Of a DNA stretch of 64,000 bases, positions 38,934-47,522 are shown one piece after another. Source of the DNA: Prochlorococcus sp. AG-355-N18 (GTDB lineage: Bacteria > Cyanobacteriota > Cyanobacteriia > PCC-6307 > Cyanobiaceae); NCBI GenBank assembly GCA_003278535.1, contig QCEG01000001.1, positions 62,001 to 126,000 of the forward strand, read 5' to 3'. Every line of letters starts with the position of its first letter. The stretch's first letter is position 1. The translations under genes and the position numbers were made by a program. The notes below the pieces were generated by a model. The model was not told the origin of the DNA. It ran no database searches and saw nothing but the letters and a program-made list of their open reading frames with translations.

Positions 38934-40550
38934 TTACTTTGAACTTGATCTTCCTAATCCTTGAAGGATTCCTTTCCCCACTAAACCGATAGCTTTACCA
39001 ACGACCTTTGTAAGGAAAGTTACGAAAAGATTACCGATATATTTTACAGCAACTTCTAACTGCGGTGCTACGGCATCTCTTATCTCAACTAACAATGTAA
39101 CTTGTTTTTGTAGCCATTCTAGATTCTCTAATTCTTTCTCCCTATTTTCATTTTTAAAGTAACGGGTAAATTTTTTATCGATAATATCAATATATTCTCT
39201 TTTACTCTCATACAAGTAGATAGGCATATAAATATATTCATGCCAGCGATTGTAGTTATTAATATTATTTCTAAATCTTTCAAAATTTCTTGTCGATTGT
39301 AATTCGGGATTTATAAGTACAGTTCTTAATTCAGGCCAAGAAGAACAAATATTAAAGATTTCAGAAGCTAATAAATTACAGTTCCTTATTGTCCAGTTTG
39401 AAATAATATTTTCAAGGATCAAAAACGATTTTGTTTCATATAGAGGGAGTAATTTCCCATCATAGTCAAGAGCTTCATTTTTAATAATTGGCTCAATAAA
39501 AATAATTGATTCATGTGATTCTCTATCTATCTCTTCGCAACTTACCTCACTATAAATAAAATCATTTATTGAAATAGATTCGCCTCCTTTTTTTAATCGA
39601 AAATAACTGTCTGTGATATTTGAAATTGTATTAACTTTAAGTTCTTTTATAAGAGAATTTAAATCATCTTTAAAATCTTTCTCCTTATAGTTTTCCTTAA
39701 TATTTTTGACTAAATTATCTAACTCATCTAACATTTTGCAAATTAGTCGCGAAATGAATTCTTTCTTTATTCCAGAGAGAATTATTGATGAATTATTAAA
39801 TTCAACCTGTAAGTTAGTTGAGCTATACCTTTCTTTTAGTCTATCTAAAATCAAATTCCATATTTCTGCGGTGTTTTTATCTTTAATGAAAACAGTGTTC
39901 TTATTTTCAAGATTAATTTTATTTTCAGTGTAAACTGCCTCTGTATAAAGTTCTAGTGAATTACCCCATAAGAAAATTAGAAAAGATTTTGCAGTAATAA
40001 GTTCTCTTAATCTTCCTTTTAAAATGAATTTATAAAATTCTGGTGTTGAATCGGAATTGACATATTTGAATATATAGTTAATTTCAGAATCTATTTGTTT
40101 AAGACCTGAAGTTAGAATTTTTTGACTAAAAGAGAGAGGCTTATTTTTGTTTAATTGAACTCGGGAATTATTTTCAATATCAAATACCCTTCCTCCATTT
40201 AAAATGGTATCAATAGATTCGAGAACTTTTTCTGCGCTGGGATTTATAAGAAAACCTTCAGCATTTAACGATGGGGGGGTATTTGCTTCATAAACAAGTT
40301 CGCCAGAGAGAATTATAAGAAACTTTGACTCATCATATCTTTCTCTTAATTTTAATAATTCTAACCTTATGAGATCTTCTGATTGGAAATTAAGAACATT
40401 CCATATAACTAAATCTGGAGTTTTATCACCTGTTCCATTATTAAAATTAATTTCTAAATTTTGGTCTAGTGATGTTAACTTAAGCGATAAAGATTCCGCA
40501 ATTAAGCTTGGAGCAATAATCAATATCGATTTTTTTGAAATTAATTCCAA
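38934..40550 (-). CDS. DUF3685 (Ycf55-related) protein
   Basis: A 538-residue cyanobacterial/plastid conserved protein. The N-terminal roughly 120 residues resemble a response-regulator receiver fold (SILIIAPSLIAESLSLKL, LVIWNVLNF, FLIILSG, GFLINPSAEKVLESI), but the phospho-acceptor Asp is not in the usual context. The rest is alpha-helical and ends with a Gly/Lys-rich amphipathic tail (KAIGLVGKGILQGLG). Function unknown. Confidence 0.7.
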   Translation of the reverse strand: MELISKKSILIIAPSLIAESLSLKLTSLDQNLEINFNNGTGDKTPDLVIWNVLNFQSEDLIRLELLKLRERYDESKFLIILSGELVYEANTPPSLNAEGFLINPSAEKVLESIDTILNGGRVFDIENNSRVQLNKNKPLSFSQKILTSGLKQIDSEINYIFKYVNSDSTPEFYKFILKGRLRELITAKSFLIFLWGNSLELYTEAVYTENKINLENKNTVFIKDKNTAEIWNLILDRLKERYSSTNLQVEFNNSSIILSGIKKEFISRLICKMLDELDNLVKNIKENYKEKDFKDDLNSLIKELKVNTISNITDSYFRLKKGGESISINDFIYSEVSCEEIDRESHESIIFIEPIIKNEALDYDGKLLPLYETKSFLILENIISNWTIRNCNLLASEIFNICSSWPELRTVLINPELQSTRNFERFRNNINNYNRWHEYIYMPIYLYESKREYIDIIDKKFTRYFKNENREKELENLEWLQKQVTLLVEIRDAVAPQLEVAVKYIGNLFVTFLTKVVGKAIGLVGKGILQGLGRSSSK

Positions 40551-40629
40551 GACTAGATTTCTTATCTCTTATACAAAATTAACTAACAATTACTGCAAAC
40601 ACCAGCCTTAAATCAATTTTTATGCTCTT

Positions 40630-41397
40630 TTAAGCGTAGTAATTTGTGTTTAAATCAATGTCATTTAATCTCTCTGCTGACAATACATTATTCGCTTCGT
40701 TTATCGTGAATTTATTTTCATATAGGGCTTTACCTACTATTACTCCAAATAGTCCAGAGTTTTCAAATTTTACTAAGGATAATAAATCAGAAATTGAACC
40801 TACACCTCCTGAGGCTATTACTGGAATATCTGTAATTTCAAGTATGCTTTTTATGAATTCTTCATTTGTCCCTTCTAAAGTCCCATCTGTATTTATATCT
40901 GTAACAATAAAACTAGCAATTTTAAATGAAGAAAACTCCTTTACTAGATCTTTGGCAAAAATATTAGATTGCTCAAGCCACCCCCTTGTACTAACTTTTC
41001 CATCTTTTGCATCTATCCCAACAATTATCCTTCCGGGAAATTTATTTGATAAGTCTTTAACTAGTTCTTTATTTTCTATTGCAGAGGTTCCCATGATAAC
41101 TTTCTCAATACCATAAGAAAATAATTGTTCTATCCTTTCTTGAGACCTTATACCCCCACCTATTTGAATTGGTATGTTTACTGTTTTTGCAATCTTTTTT
41201 ATTGATTTATCGTTTGTTGGGGATCCAGTTTTTGCAGCATCCAAATCAACTATATGTATATATTTTGCTCCTTCGCTTTCCCAAAATTTAGCTTGCTCAT
41301 GAGGCTCTTTTGTGAAGTTTTTTCTTTTATTAAAGTCACCTTTAAAAAGCCTTACACACTTACCATTCATTAAATCAATTGCTGGTATTAGGTCCAT
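40630..41397 (-). CDS. hisA: Phosphoribosylformimino-5-aminoimidazole carboxamide ribotide isomerase
   Basis: TIM-barrel isomerase of histidine synthesis. The 255-residue product has the first catalytic Asp in LIPAIDLMNGKCVRL, IHIVDLDAAKTG, QIGGGIRS, the second acid in VTDINTDGTLEG and the phosphate site ASGGVGS. hisF is close in sequence, but IDLMNGKCVRL with two phosphate loops fits HisA. Other his genes are not adjacent. Confidence 0.95.
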   Translation of the reverse strand: MDLIPAIDLMNGKCVRLFKGDFNKRKNFTKEPHEQAKFWESEGAKYIHIVDLDAAKTGSPTNDKSIKKIAKTVNIPIQIGGGIRSQERIEQLFSYGIEKVIMGTSAIENKELVKDLSNKFPGRIIVGIDAKDGKVSTRGWLEQSNIFAKDLVKEFSSFKIASFIVTDINTDGTLEGTNEEFIKSILEITDIPVIASGGVGSISDLLSLVKFENSGLFGVIVGKALYENKFTINEANNVLSAERLNDIDLNTNYYA

Positions 41398-41489
41398 AGA
41401 ATCATCCTTTTCATTAATTACTTATTAGTAGTACTATTCAATATGTAATTCTATTTAAGATTACTACTTCAGTTAAATATTTTTTGAAT

Positions 41490-42410
41490 ATGAAAATTCT
41501 TGTAATGGGTGGCACTAGATTTGTTGGCAAGTCTTTGGTTGGAAAGTTATTAAGTAAAAATTATGATATTGATATTTTCACGAGAGGTAATAAAAGTAAT
41601 CCTGAAAAAACAAATTTAATTAAGGGTGATAGAAATAATTCAGAAGATATCGTCAAGCTAAGAAATGAAAAGTATGATGTTGTTTTTGATATTTCTGGAC
41701 GAGAGTTAGAACAAACCAAACTTCTTATAGAAAATTTAGATAACTCTTTCCAAAGATATATATATGTAAGCTCTGCAGGTGTTTATAAAGATAATTCTGA
41801 ACTACCCTTATCCGAAGTTGATCCAATTGATCCAGAAAGTAGGCACAAAGGAAAGTTTGAGACAGAAAATTGGTTAAAAAAACAAAAAATTCCTTTTACA
41901 AGTTTTAGACCTACTTATATTTATGGACCAGGAAATTATAACAAAATTGAAAATTGGTTTTTTGAAAGGTTATTTACTAAAAAATCTATACCAATCCCTG
42001 GTGACGGTTCTTTAATTACTCAGCTAGGCCATGTTTCGGATCTAACTGATGTAATGATTAGGTGCATAAATTTTGAAAATTCCAGAAATAATATTTACAA
42101 TTGTTCAGGTGAAAAAGGAGTAACAATCAAGGGTTTAATCTTTTCCTGTGCGAAAGTTCTTGGATTAAACCAAAATGAGATTTCTCTAAGAACATTTGAT
42201 TATCAAAAATTAGATCCTAAGTCTCGAAAGGGATTTCCAATTAGATTAAATCATTATCAGACTGATATCTCTAAGATAAAAAGTGATTTAGAGTGGGCGC
42301 CAACTTTTGATTTATTTAACGGTCTAAAGGATAGTTTTGTGAATGATTTTAATAATAAAAAGAGTGAGGAGTTTGATGAAAATTCAGATAATATTCTTTT
42401 TAATTCTTAA
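41490..42410 (+). CDS. CSP41-like atypical short-chain dehydrogenase/epimerase family protein
   Basis: An approximately 306-residue extended-SDR protein with the nucleotide motif ILVMGGTRFVGKSL, YVSSAGVYKD in place of the normal YxxxK site, FRPTYIYGPGNY and GHVSDLTDVM. This pattern matches the plastid CSP41/cyanobacterial family implicated in RNA binding and ribosome/transcript stability. I take the ATG at 41490; a TTG two codons earlier is also open. The 3' end overlaps the convergent pgsA gene by 27 bases. Confidence 0.85.
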   Translation: MKILVMGGTRFVGKSLVGKLLSKNYDIDIFTRGNKSNPEKTNLIKGDRNNSEDIVKLRNEKYDVVFDISGRELEQTKLLIENLDNSFQRYIYVSSAGVYKDNSELPLSEVDPIDPESRHKGKFETENWLKKQKIPFTSFRPTYIYGPGNYNKIENWFFERLFTKKSIPIPGDGSLITQLGHVSDLTDVMIRCINFENSRNNIYNCSGEKGVTIKGLIFSCAKVLGLNQNEISLRTFDYQKLDPKSRKGFPIRLNHYQTDISKIKSDLEWAPTFDLFNGLKDSFVNDFNNKKSEEFDENSDNILFNS

Positions 42411-42923
42411 ATAGCCTAATAAAGTCACTAAGGTCAGGATGAATCCTAACCAATAAAAAATTAAAGCCAAATTATTCAATAAGGTAATTTTTAATGGTGT
42501 AAAGAAGGTAATTACTGAAATAAAAAAGAAAAATGTTTTATATTTTCCTAACATTGATGCTGGCAAACCGTCTTTTGTAGAGTTCCTTAGGCTAGAGATA
42601 ATTAATTCTCTAAATAAAATTAATGACAAAGACCAGAAGGGTATAAAATTATTTTTACAAAGGAAGGTCAAAGGAATTAAATAGAATACTTTATCGCTTA
42701 AGGGATCAAGGATAGCTCCTAATCTGGTTTTAAGATTAAATTTCCTTGCAATTAACCCGTCAAAATAATCAGTTAAACCTCCAATAATAATCAATATAAA
42801 GACATAAAAAGGTCTGTTAATTTCTAAAAAAAGTATTAATGGAAATACAAGGAAAAGGCGAGATATCGATAATAAATTGGGAATATTCAATGCCAAATTT
42901 TTAAGATTTTTTCTTAATAACAA
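42384..42923 (-). CDS. pgsA: CDP-diacylglycerol-glycerol-3-phosphate 3-phosphatidyltransferase
   Basis: Membrane enzyme making phosphatidylglycerol phosphate, the precursor of the only phospholipid of thylakoids. The 179-residue product has four to five membrane spans and the complete CDP-alcohol phosphotransferase motif: D52, D55-G56, A59-R60, G69, D73 and D77 (in DYFDGLIAR and GAILDPLSDK). ATG start. The 3' end overlaps the convergent CSP41-like gene. Confidence 0.94.
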   Translation of the reverse strand: MLLRKNLKNLALNIPNLLSISRLFLVFPLILFLEINRPFYVFILIIIGGLTDYFDGLIARKFNLKTRLGAILDPLSDKVFYLIPLTFLCKNNFIPFWSLSLILFRELIISSLRNSTKDGLPASMLGKYKTFFFFISVITFFTPLKITLLNNLALIFYWLGFILTLVTLLGYLRIKKNII

Positions 42924-43107
42924 ATTAGTTTTTGTATATAAAAAATATATTACACTCTGAACAAGCTTAAATTTTAATTAAAAAATTTAAATGGTTTTTG
43001 ATGCAAGATTCTAAAATTTAATTTAAATCTTAATCCTAAAGATTATAAACTCAACTTCTCTTTATGAATGATGATGTTTTATATTACAAAATTATTCCTT
43101 ATATCTA

Positions 43108-43719
43108 ATGCAGCCTCATAGCCTAAAGCTATCTCCAGAATCTGATTTGATAAATTCAATTAAAGAATATTCTTTATCGAATAATTTATACGGGTATGTT
43201 TCTGGAGTGGTTGGTAATCTTAGAACAGTTTGTATTCAATGCCCAGGTAATCAAGAGATAAATAAATTTGAAGGAAATCTAGAAATAGTTTCTTTAAATG
43301 GACATTTTAATAAAGGAGATGTTCATTTACATTTGAGTTTTGCAGATGAGGGATGTAATGTGTTTGGCGGGCATCTAGAGGAGGGATGTATTGTAAAAAA
43401 AGGTACTGATATATTTTTACTTTCTTTTGAACAGAAAATTATTAATATCTCAAATCATGATTTAATCACTAATGAATCACGTGTAAAAGCATATATTTTA
43501 AAGGATTGTCCTTGGTCTAAAAGAGCAATTAGATTGCTTAATTCTTTATCTATCCCTCATGAAGTTACTCTAATAGACAATGATGAGAGCTTTCAAAAAA
43601 TTATGGCTCAAAGTAGCCATAATACTTTCCCTCAAATATTTTTGGATAATAAATTTTTTGGAGGATATGATGAACTTTCAGAACAAGCAAAATTGGATAA
43701 CTTAATTTCATTTAAGTAA
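43108..43719 (+). CDS. DUF296 (PPC domain)-glutaredoxin fusion protein
   Basis: A 203-residue two-domain protein. Residues about 1-120 are a DUF296/PPC domain with SGVVGNLR, EIVSLNGHFN and the VHLHLSFADEG...GGHLEEGCIV signature (metal-type His at 73, 75 and 89). Residues 125-203 are a glutaredoxin fold: KAYILKDCPWSKRAIRLLNS with active-site C134-P-W-S137, and the cis-Pro and GSH-binding TFPQIFLDNKFFGGYDEL. The second active-site Cys is Ser, so it would act by a monothiol mechanism. The upstream gap of 184 bases shows no other gene. Confidence 0.85.
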   Translation: MQPHSLKLSPESDLINSIKEYSLSNNLYGYVSGVVGNLRTVCIQCPGNQEINKFEGNLEIVSLNGHFNKGDVHLHLSFADEGCNVFGGHLEEGCIVKKGTDIFLLSFEQKIINISNHDLITNESRVKAYILKDCPWSKRAIRLLNSLSIPHEVTLIDNDESFQKIMAQSSHNTFPQIFLDNKFFGGYDELSEQAKLDNLISFK

Positions 43720-43729
43720 TCTAAATTTT

Positions 43730-43918
43730 TTAACTATCGCGATTAGTAAGCTTTTCAGCAACTAATTCGTCCTCTAACTGCTTTATTAATCTTGATACAA
43801 GACTTTGAAATTCTGGTTGACAACCTTTAAATGCAGCTTTATGTCTTATTGGCTCATTTCTAGTTCTTAAATCAGTAAGCATTAATTGTAATGCGTCAAT
43901 TTTGGGATTTATTTTCAT
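43730..43918 (-). CDS. Conserved small hypothetical protein, 62 residues
   Basis: A helical, charged protein (LQLMLTDLRTRNEPIRHKA in the first half and SRLIKQLEDELVAEKL in the second), with no signal peptide or membrane span and a single Cys. I recognise no named domain. It lies on the minus strand between the DUF296-glutaredoxin gene, 10 bases away and convergent, and the SDR gene. Confidence 0.7.
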   Translation of the reverse strand: MKINPKIDALQLMLTDLRTRNEPIRHKAAFKGCQPEFQSLVSRLIKQLEDELVAEKLTNRDS

Positions 43919-43944
43919 AGTTTTAATTAATATATTTACATCTT

Positions 43945-44604
43945 TTAAATCATTTGCATAGCTTTTTTAAAAGATATCTTTTTACTATCATTTGAACTTG
44001 TAACTTCTATTAATTTATTTATGGATTCTTTGCTTTTTAAAGAATCTATACAACATCGCGCAACTAATCTTCTTGGAATTGATCCATTAACTTGAGTATC
44101 TTCTTTTGAATAATTTATATTTTCTGATTTAATATCTTCATTTTCCTTTAATCCTCCAGGTCTAATAATAGTCCATTCAAAATTTGAATTGCGTAGAAAG
44201 TTTTCACCTAATTTCTTCCAAATAAGAATTAAACCAAATAAGTTTAATGGATGAAATAATTTACCAGTACAAAGGGAACTAACTAAAATAACTCTTTTAA
44301 TACCAACTCTTTTGCAGCTCTCTAATTGCCTGTATACACCTAATGCATCAACCTTGGCAGGACCAGTTAAATCTAATGATGCTCTAGCTCCAGTCGCAAT
44401 TATCAAAGCTTCAATATCTTTTAAAGCTTCATCAAGTTCCCCTTTTTTGTCTAAAGAAACCCTAATTGTTTCTAAACGCTCTAGTCCTGCTGAAAGTTTT
44501 GAATTCTTTCTGATGATTTGCCTTACTTTATATCCTTTCTTAACTGCTTCTTCGGAAATTCTATAACCTGTTTTCCCCGATGCACCAGAAATTGCTATTT
44601 TCAT
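43945..44604 (-). CDS. NAD(P)-binding SDR-family protein (NmrA/SDR_a5 type)
   Basis: A 219-residue atypical short-chain dehydrogenase: ISGASGKTGYRI nucleotide motif, a SLCTGKLFHP segment, WTIIRPGGLKE and a C-terminal region typical of the Ycf39/Tic62-like group. There is no YxxxK catalytic pair, so a regulatory or chaperone-like role tied to NADPH binding is possible. It ends 26 bases upstream of the small conserved gene and lies downstream of nth. Confidence 0.82.
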   Translation of the reverse strand: MKIAISGASGKTGYRISEEAVKKGYKVRQIIRKNSKLSAGLERLETIRVSLDKKGELDEALKDIEALIIATGARASLDLTGPAKVDALGVYRQLESCKRVGIKRVILVSSLCTGKLFHPLNLFGLILIWKKLGENFLRNSNFEWTIIRPGGLKENEDIKSENINYSKEDTQVNGSIPRRLVARCCIDSLKSKESINKLIEVTSSNDSKKISFKKAMQMI

Positions 44605-44639
44605 GATTAAAAAACTAATTTTAATATTATATAAATTTC

Positions 44640-45293
44640 TTAAGGCTTTTTACATATAAATTTCTTTTTTCTTTTGGGATAAAGAGTGCGACATAAATAA
44701 CATTTTGTTCCATCACAGCCTCTTGCTGTACAGTATTCTCTGCCATAAAAGATTATTTGCAAATGTAAATTATTCCAATCATTAACAGGAAATATTTTTT
44801 TTAGGTCTTTTTCTGTTTGAACTACGCTATTGCCATTTGATAGGCCCCATCTTTGTGCCAACCTGTGTATGTGAGTATCGACTGGGAATGAGGGTATTTT
44901 AAACACTTGAGACATTACAACTGATGCTGTTTTATGACCTACCCCTGGAAGAGATTCAAGCTTCTCAAAAGAATCTGGGACCGTACCATTATGCTTCTCA
45001 AGTAATAATTTAGATAAATTAAAGATGTTCTTTGATTTTTGATTGGATAGACCTAGAAATTTTATGTATTCGTAAATGCCATTAATACCTAGCTGCATCA
45101 TCTTTTCTGGATTATCTGCAACTTTAAATAAGCTTTTTGTTAATTCATTAACTTTTTTATCTGTTGATTGTGCACTTAAAACTACGGCTACCAGAAGAGT
45201 ATATGCATTTGTATGATCAAGGGGTATTGGAGGCGATGGATATAGCTTTTTGAGTTCCTTGCGTATTATTTCTGCTCTTTCAGACTTTCTCAT
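44640..45293 (-). CDS. nth: Endonuclease III
   Basis: Base-excision-repair glycosylase/AP-lyase for oxidised pyrimidines. The 217-residue product has the helix-hairpin-helix LESLPGVGHKTASVV with catalytic Lys, the catalytic Asp in FPVDTHIHRLAQRWG and a C-terminal cysteine cluster. Those cysteines (188, 193, 198, 201, 214) do not show the C-x6-C-x2-C-x5-C spacing of E. coli Nth, so the cluster ligation differs in detail. Confidence 0.94.
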   Translation of the reverse strand: MRKSERAEIIRKELKKLYPSPPIPLDHTNAYTLLVAVVLSAQSTDKKVNELTKSLFKVADNPEKMMQLGINGIYEYIKFLGLSNQKSKNIFNLSKLLLEKHNGTVPDSFEKLESLPGVGHKTASVVMSQVFKIPSFPVDTHIHRLAQRWGLSNGNSVVQTEKDLKKIFPVNDWNNLHLQIIFYGREYCTARGCDGTKCYLCRTLYPKRKKKFICKKP

Positions 45294-45370
45294 TAATTTT
45301 GAAAAATAAATGGTGTATAAAATTATACATGGGATATTTTAGGTGAATATTTTCTGCTAACTTAATATAT

Positions 45371-46447
45371 TTGAATAAGAAGAACTTAGTGAAAAATGAT
45401 GCGTTAATAATTGATGATTTGCATCATAAATATGATAAGCGCGAATGTTCAAATTGGATATTAAACGAAATTAACCTGAAAATTGAAAATGGCGAATTGT
45501 TAGGGTTGCTTGGTCCTTCTGGTTGCGGAAAAACTACTCTTTTAAGATTAATCGCGGGGTTCGAATATCCCTCTAAAGGGAGAATTTCTCTAAATGATGA
45601 GGAAATTTCAAATAAGCAAAAAATTCTTAGTCCTGAGAAAAGAAATATTGGTATGGTTTTTCAAGACTATGCACTTTTCCCTCACTTAACTGTTTTGGAA
45701 AATGTAATTTTTGGTTTGAAAAACAAAAAAGACAGATCTAGAGTTAATTATTTATTGAATGTTGTTGGTCTTGATAGTTTTGTTGAAAGGTACCCACATG
45801 AACTGTCTGGAGGCCAGAAACAAAGACTCGCAATTGCGAGAGCTCTTGCTCCAGGTACAAATTTTATTTTATTAGATGAACCTTTTTGTAGTCTTGATAT
45901 GCATGTCAAACTAAAATTGAGAAGTGAACTCCCTAATATCCTTAAAGGTTGTAATGCAAGCGGATTGATGGTTACTCATGATCCGGAAGAAGCGATGTCA
46001 ATTTGCGATAAGGTCGCCGTTATGAATGATGGGAATATACATCAAATTGACACGCCGATAAACCTTCTAAATAATCCCAAGACCATATTTGTTAGTAGTT
46101 TTATTTTGGGTAATAATATTATTAATCTCAAAAAAAATGGTAATTCATATATTTCTTGTTTAGGTGAAATAAATTGTTCAGAGTATTTGAAAAATAAAGG
46201 TATCACAAGCATGTCAATTTCGCCTAAATTTATTTCAATAAAAAGATCAGAATCTGGTGATGCGATTGTTATATCTAAAGAATTTCTTGGAGAATTTCTT
46301 ATATATAAAGTATCTATTAATGGAAACATATTGCGGGTTAGAACTGATATTAATAATCTTCTAAATAATGGTGATAAATGTTCTCTTACTATAAATAAAA
46401 ATAGTTATTATTTTTTATATCCTGGAGCACATAAGGTATATATATAG
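45371..46447 (+). CDS. futC: ABC transporter ATP-binding protein, probable ferric iron importer
   Basis: A 358-residue importer ATPase of the FbpC/PotA/CysA class: Walker A GPSGCGKTTLL, Q-loop GMVFQDYALFPHLTV, signature LSGGQKQRLAIARAL, Walker B FILLDEPFCSLD, switch THDPEEAM, and a C-terminal TOBE region. The FbpC-like short form and the nearby ferritin suggest Fe3+ uptake, but spermidine/sulfate specificity cannot be excluded; no permease or binding protein is adjacent. Start TTG at 45371; a GTG six codons later is an alternative. Confidence 0.8.
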   Translation: MNKKNLVKNDALIIDDLHHKYDKRECSNWILNEINLKIENGELLGLLGPSGCGKTTLLRLIAGFEYPSKGRISLNDEEISNKQKILSPEKRNIGMVFQDYALFPHLTVLENVIFGLKNKKDRSRVNYLLNVVGLDSFVERYPHELSGGQKQRLAIARALAPGTNFILLDEPFCSLDMHVKLKLRSELPNILKGCNASGLMVTHDPEEAMSICDKVAVMNDGNIHQIDTPINLLNNPKTIFVSSFILGNNIINLKKNGNSYISCLGEINCSEYLKNKGITSMSISPKFISIKRSESGDAIVISKEFLGEFLIYKVSINGNILRVRTDINNLLNNGDKCSLTINKNSYYFLYPGAHKVYI

Positions 46448-46587
46448 AATTTATTTAAAGGCAATTACACTTGCCTCCCTTCCAATTAGAGCATTTTTTC
46501 TTTTTACATTTCTTTTTTTTACTTTTATATATTTTTTTAGTTAATAGCAGTTCAGAAAAACTGTACTCTGAATTCATTTATAGTATT

Positions 46588-46606
46588 GCGAGTGATTTTC
46601 ATTATC
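46588..46606 (+). promoter_or_regulatory. Putative Fur box upstream of ferritin
   Basis: GCGAGTGATTTTCATTATC matches 14 of 19 positions of the Fur consensus GATAATGATAATCATTATC by hand alignment, including the whole TCATTATC half. It is 84 bases before the ferritin start. The same TCATTATCAT decamer recurs in the box near 48180. Confidence 0.5.
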
Positions 46607-46690
46607 ATATTATTTAATTTAATTTAAAGGATTTATTAATTACTAATTTATACAAAATGTTGTATTATTTATCCAGATACTTTTCGGAAA

Positions 46691-47245
46691 ATGAATGAAA
46701 ATAATCTAAAAACAAAGAAATTAATTAATTTTGGTCCATCTGGAAGAGCTGTCGCTCAACCGATAGATAATAGTTTATTGGATAACATTTTTGAACATCT
46801 AACAATGGAAAGATATGCCAATGTTCAATATTTTTCTATGTATCTATGGTTTCAAGAACGTGATTTAAATGGATTTGCCTCTCATTTTCTTAGTGAATCA
46901 AAAGGCGAAATGGAACATGCTCAGAAATTTGCAGATTACTTAATCGCAAGAGGACAAAGCGTAAAATTAGATGAAATTCCTGCACCTGTTCAAACATGGG
47001 ATTCAATAGAGGAACTTATTTCTTATTCTTTTAATATGGAAGCGGATTTAACTTCATCTCTTCAACAACTTTATTCCATATCAGAAAGAATTTCAGATAC
47101 AAGAACTAACGTATTTTTAGATCCTATTATAGAGGCTCAAACAAAATCAGAAGATGAATTTGCGAACATACTGGGCAAGGTAAAGTTTGCTTCTAATCAA
47201 CCTTCGGCAATATTACTAATAGATAGTGATTTAAAGAAAAAATAA
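46691..47245 (+). CDS. Ferritin
   Basis: Iron-storage protein that oxidises Fe2+ and stores it in a 24-subunit cage. The 184-residue four-helix product has ERYANVQYFSMYLWFQERDLNG (first helix, ferroxidase Glu), the ESKGEMEHAQKFADYLIARG motif with the ExxH ligands, and EAQTKSEDEFANI with the last acidic ligands. No bacterioferritin heme Met is evident. The 243-base upstream gap carries the Fur-like box. The 3' end overlaps the convergent small gene by 15 bases. Confidence 0.92.
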   Translation: MNENNLKTKKLINFGPSGRAVAQPIDNSLLDNIFEHLTMERYANVQYFSMYLWFQERDLNGFASHFLSESKGEMEHAQKFADYLIARGQSVKLDEIPAPVQTWDSIEELISYSFNMEADLTSSLQQLYSISERISDTRTNVFLDPIIEAQTKSEDEFANILGKVKFASNQPSAILLIDSDLKKK

Positions 47246-47518
47246 ATTACTTTCAAATTTATTTTCATTCAACGTCCTTTTGGTTATTTCAAAAAGTAAA
47301 TTCGAAAAGTTAATTTTCTCATTATTTTTATTTAAGAGTTCAGCTATTTTATGAATCTCATTAACTCTTTTAAAAATATTTTTATTTTCAGCAAATAATC
47401 TTACCTTCAATGCTTTATTTTCTGTAGTTTTATAGGATTGCTTGATATTTCTGAGTCTATTCGATAAAACATCAACTTCCATTAACAAGTTGTTTGTAAG
47501 TGATTGTGATTCCTGCAT
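47231..47518 (-). CDS. Small helical protein downstream of the Crp-family gene
   Basis: A 95-residue Lys-, Asn- and Leu-rich protein, predicted helical/coiled-coil (NLLMEVDVLSNRLRNIKQSY). I take the ATG at 47518, four bases after the regulator stop; the longer open frame would overlap that gene by 56 bases. No known domain. Its position suggests co-transcription with the regulator. Its 3' end overlaps the ferritin gene by 15 bases tail to tail. Confidence 0.65.
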   Translation of the reverse strand: MQESQSLTNNLLMEVDVLSNRLRNIKQSYKTTENKALKVRLFAENKNIFKRVNEIHKIAELLNKNNEKINFSNLLFEITKRTLNENKFESNLFFL

Positions 47519-47522
47519 GTTT

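Noticed and set aside
40646-41116. 156-residue open frame on the plus strand
   Set aside because: It is antisense to hisA, whose conserved motifs are complete; composition of the frame (Ser/Phe-rich) is typical of a shadow.
46460-46475. GGCAA/TTGCC hairpin after futC as a terminator
   Set aside because: Only a five-base stem and no immediate T-run.
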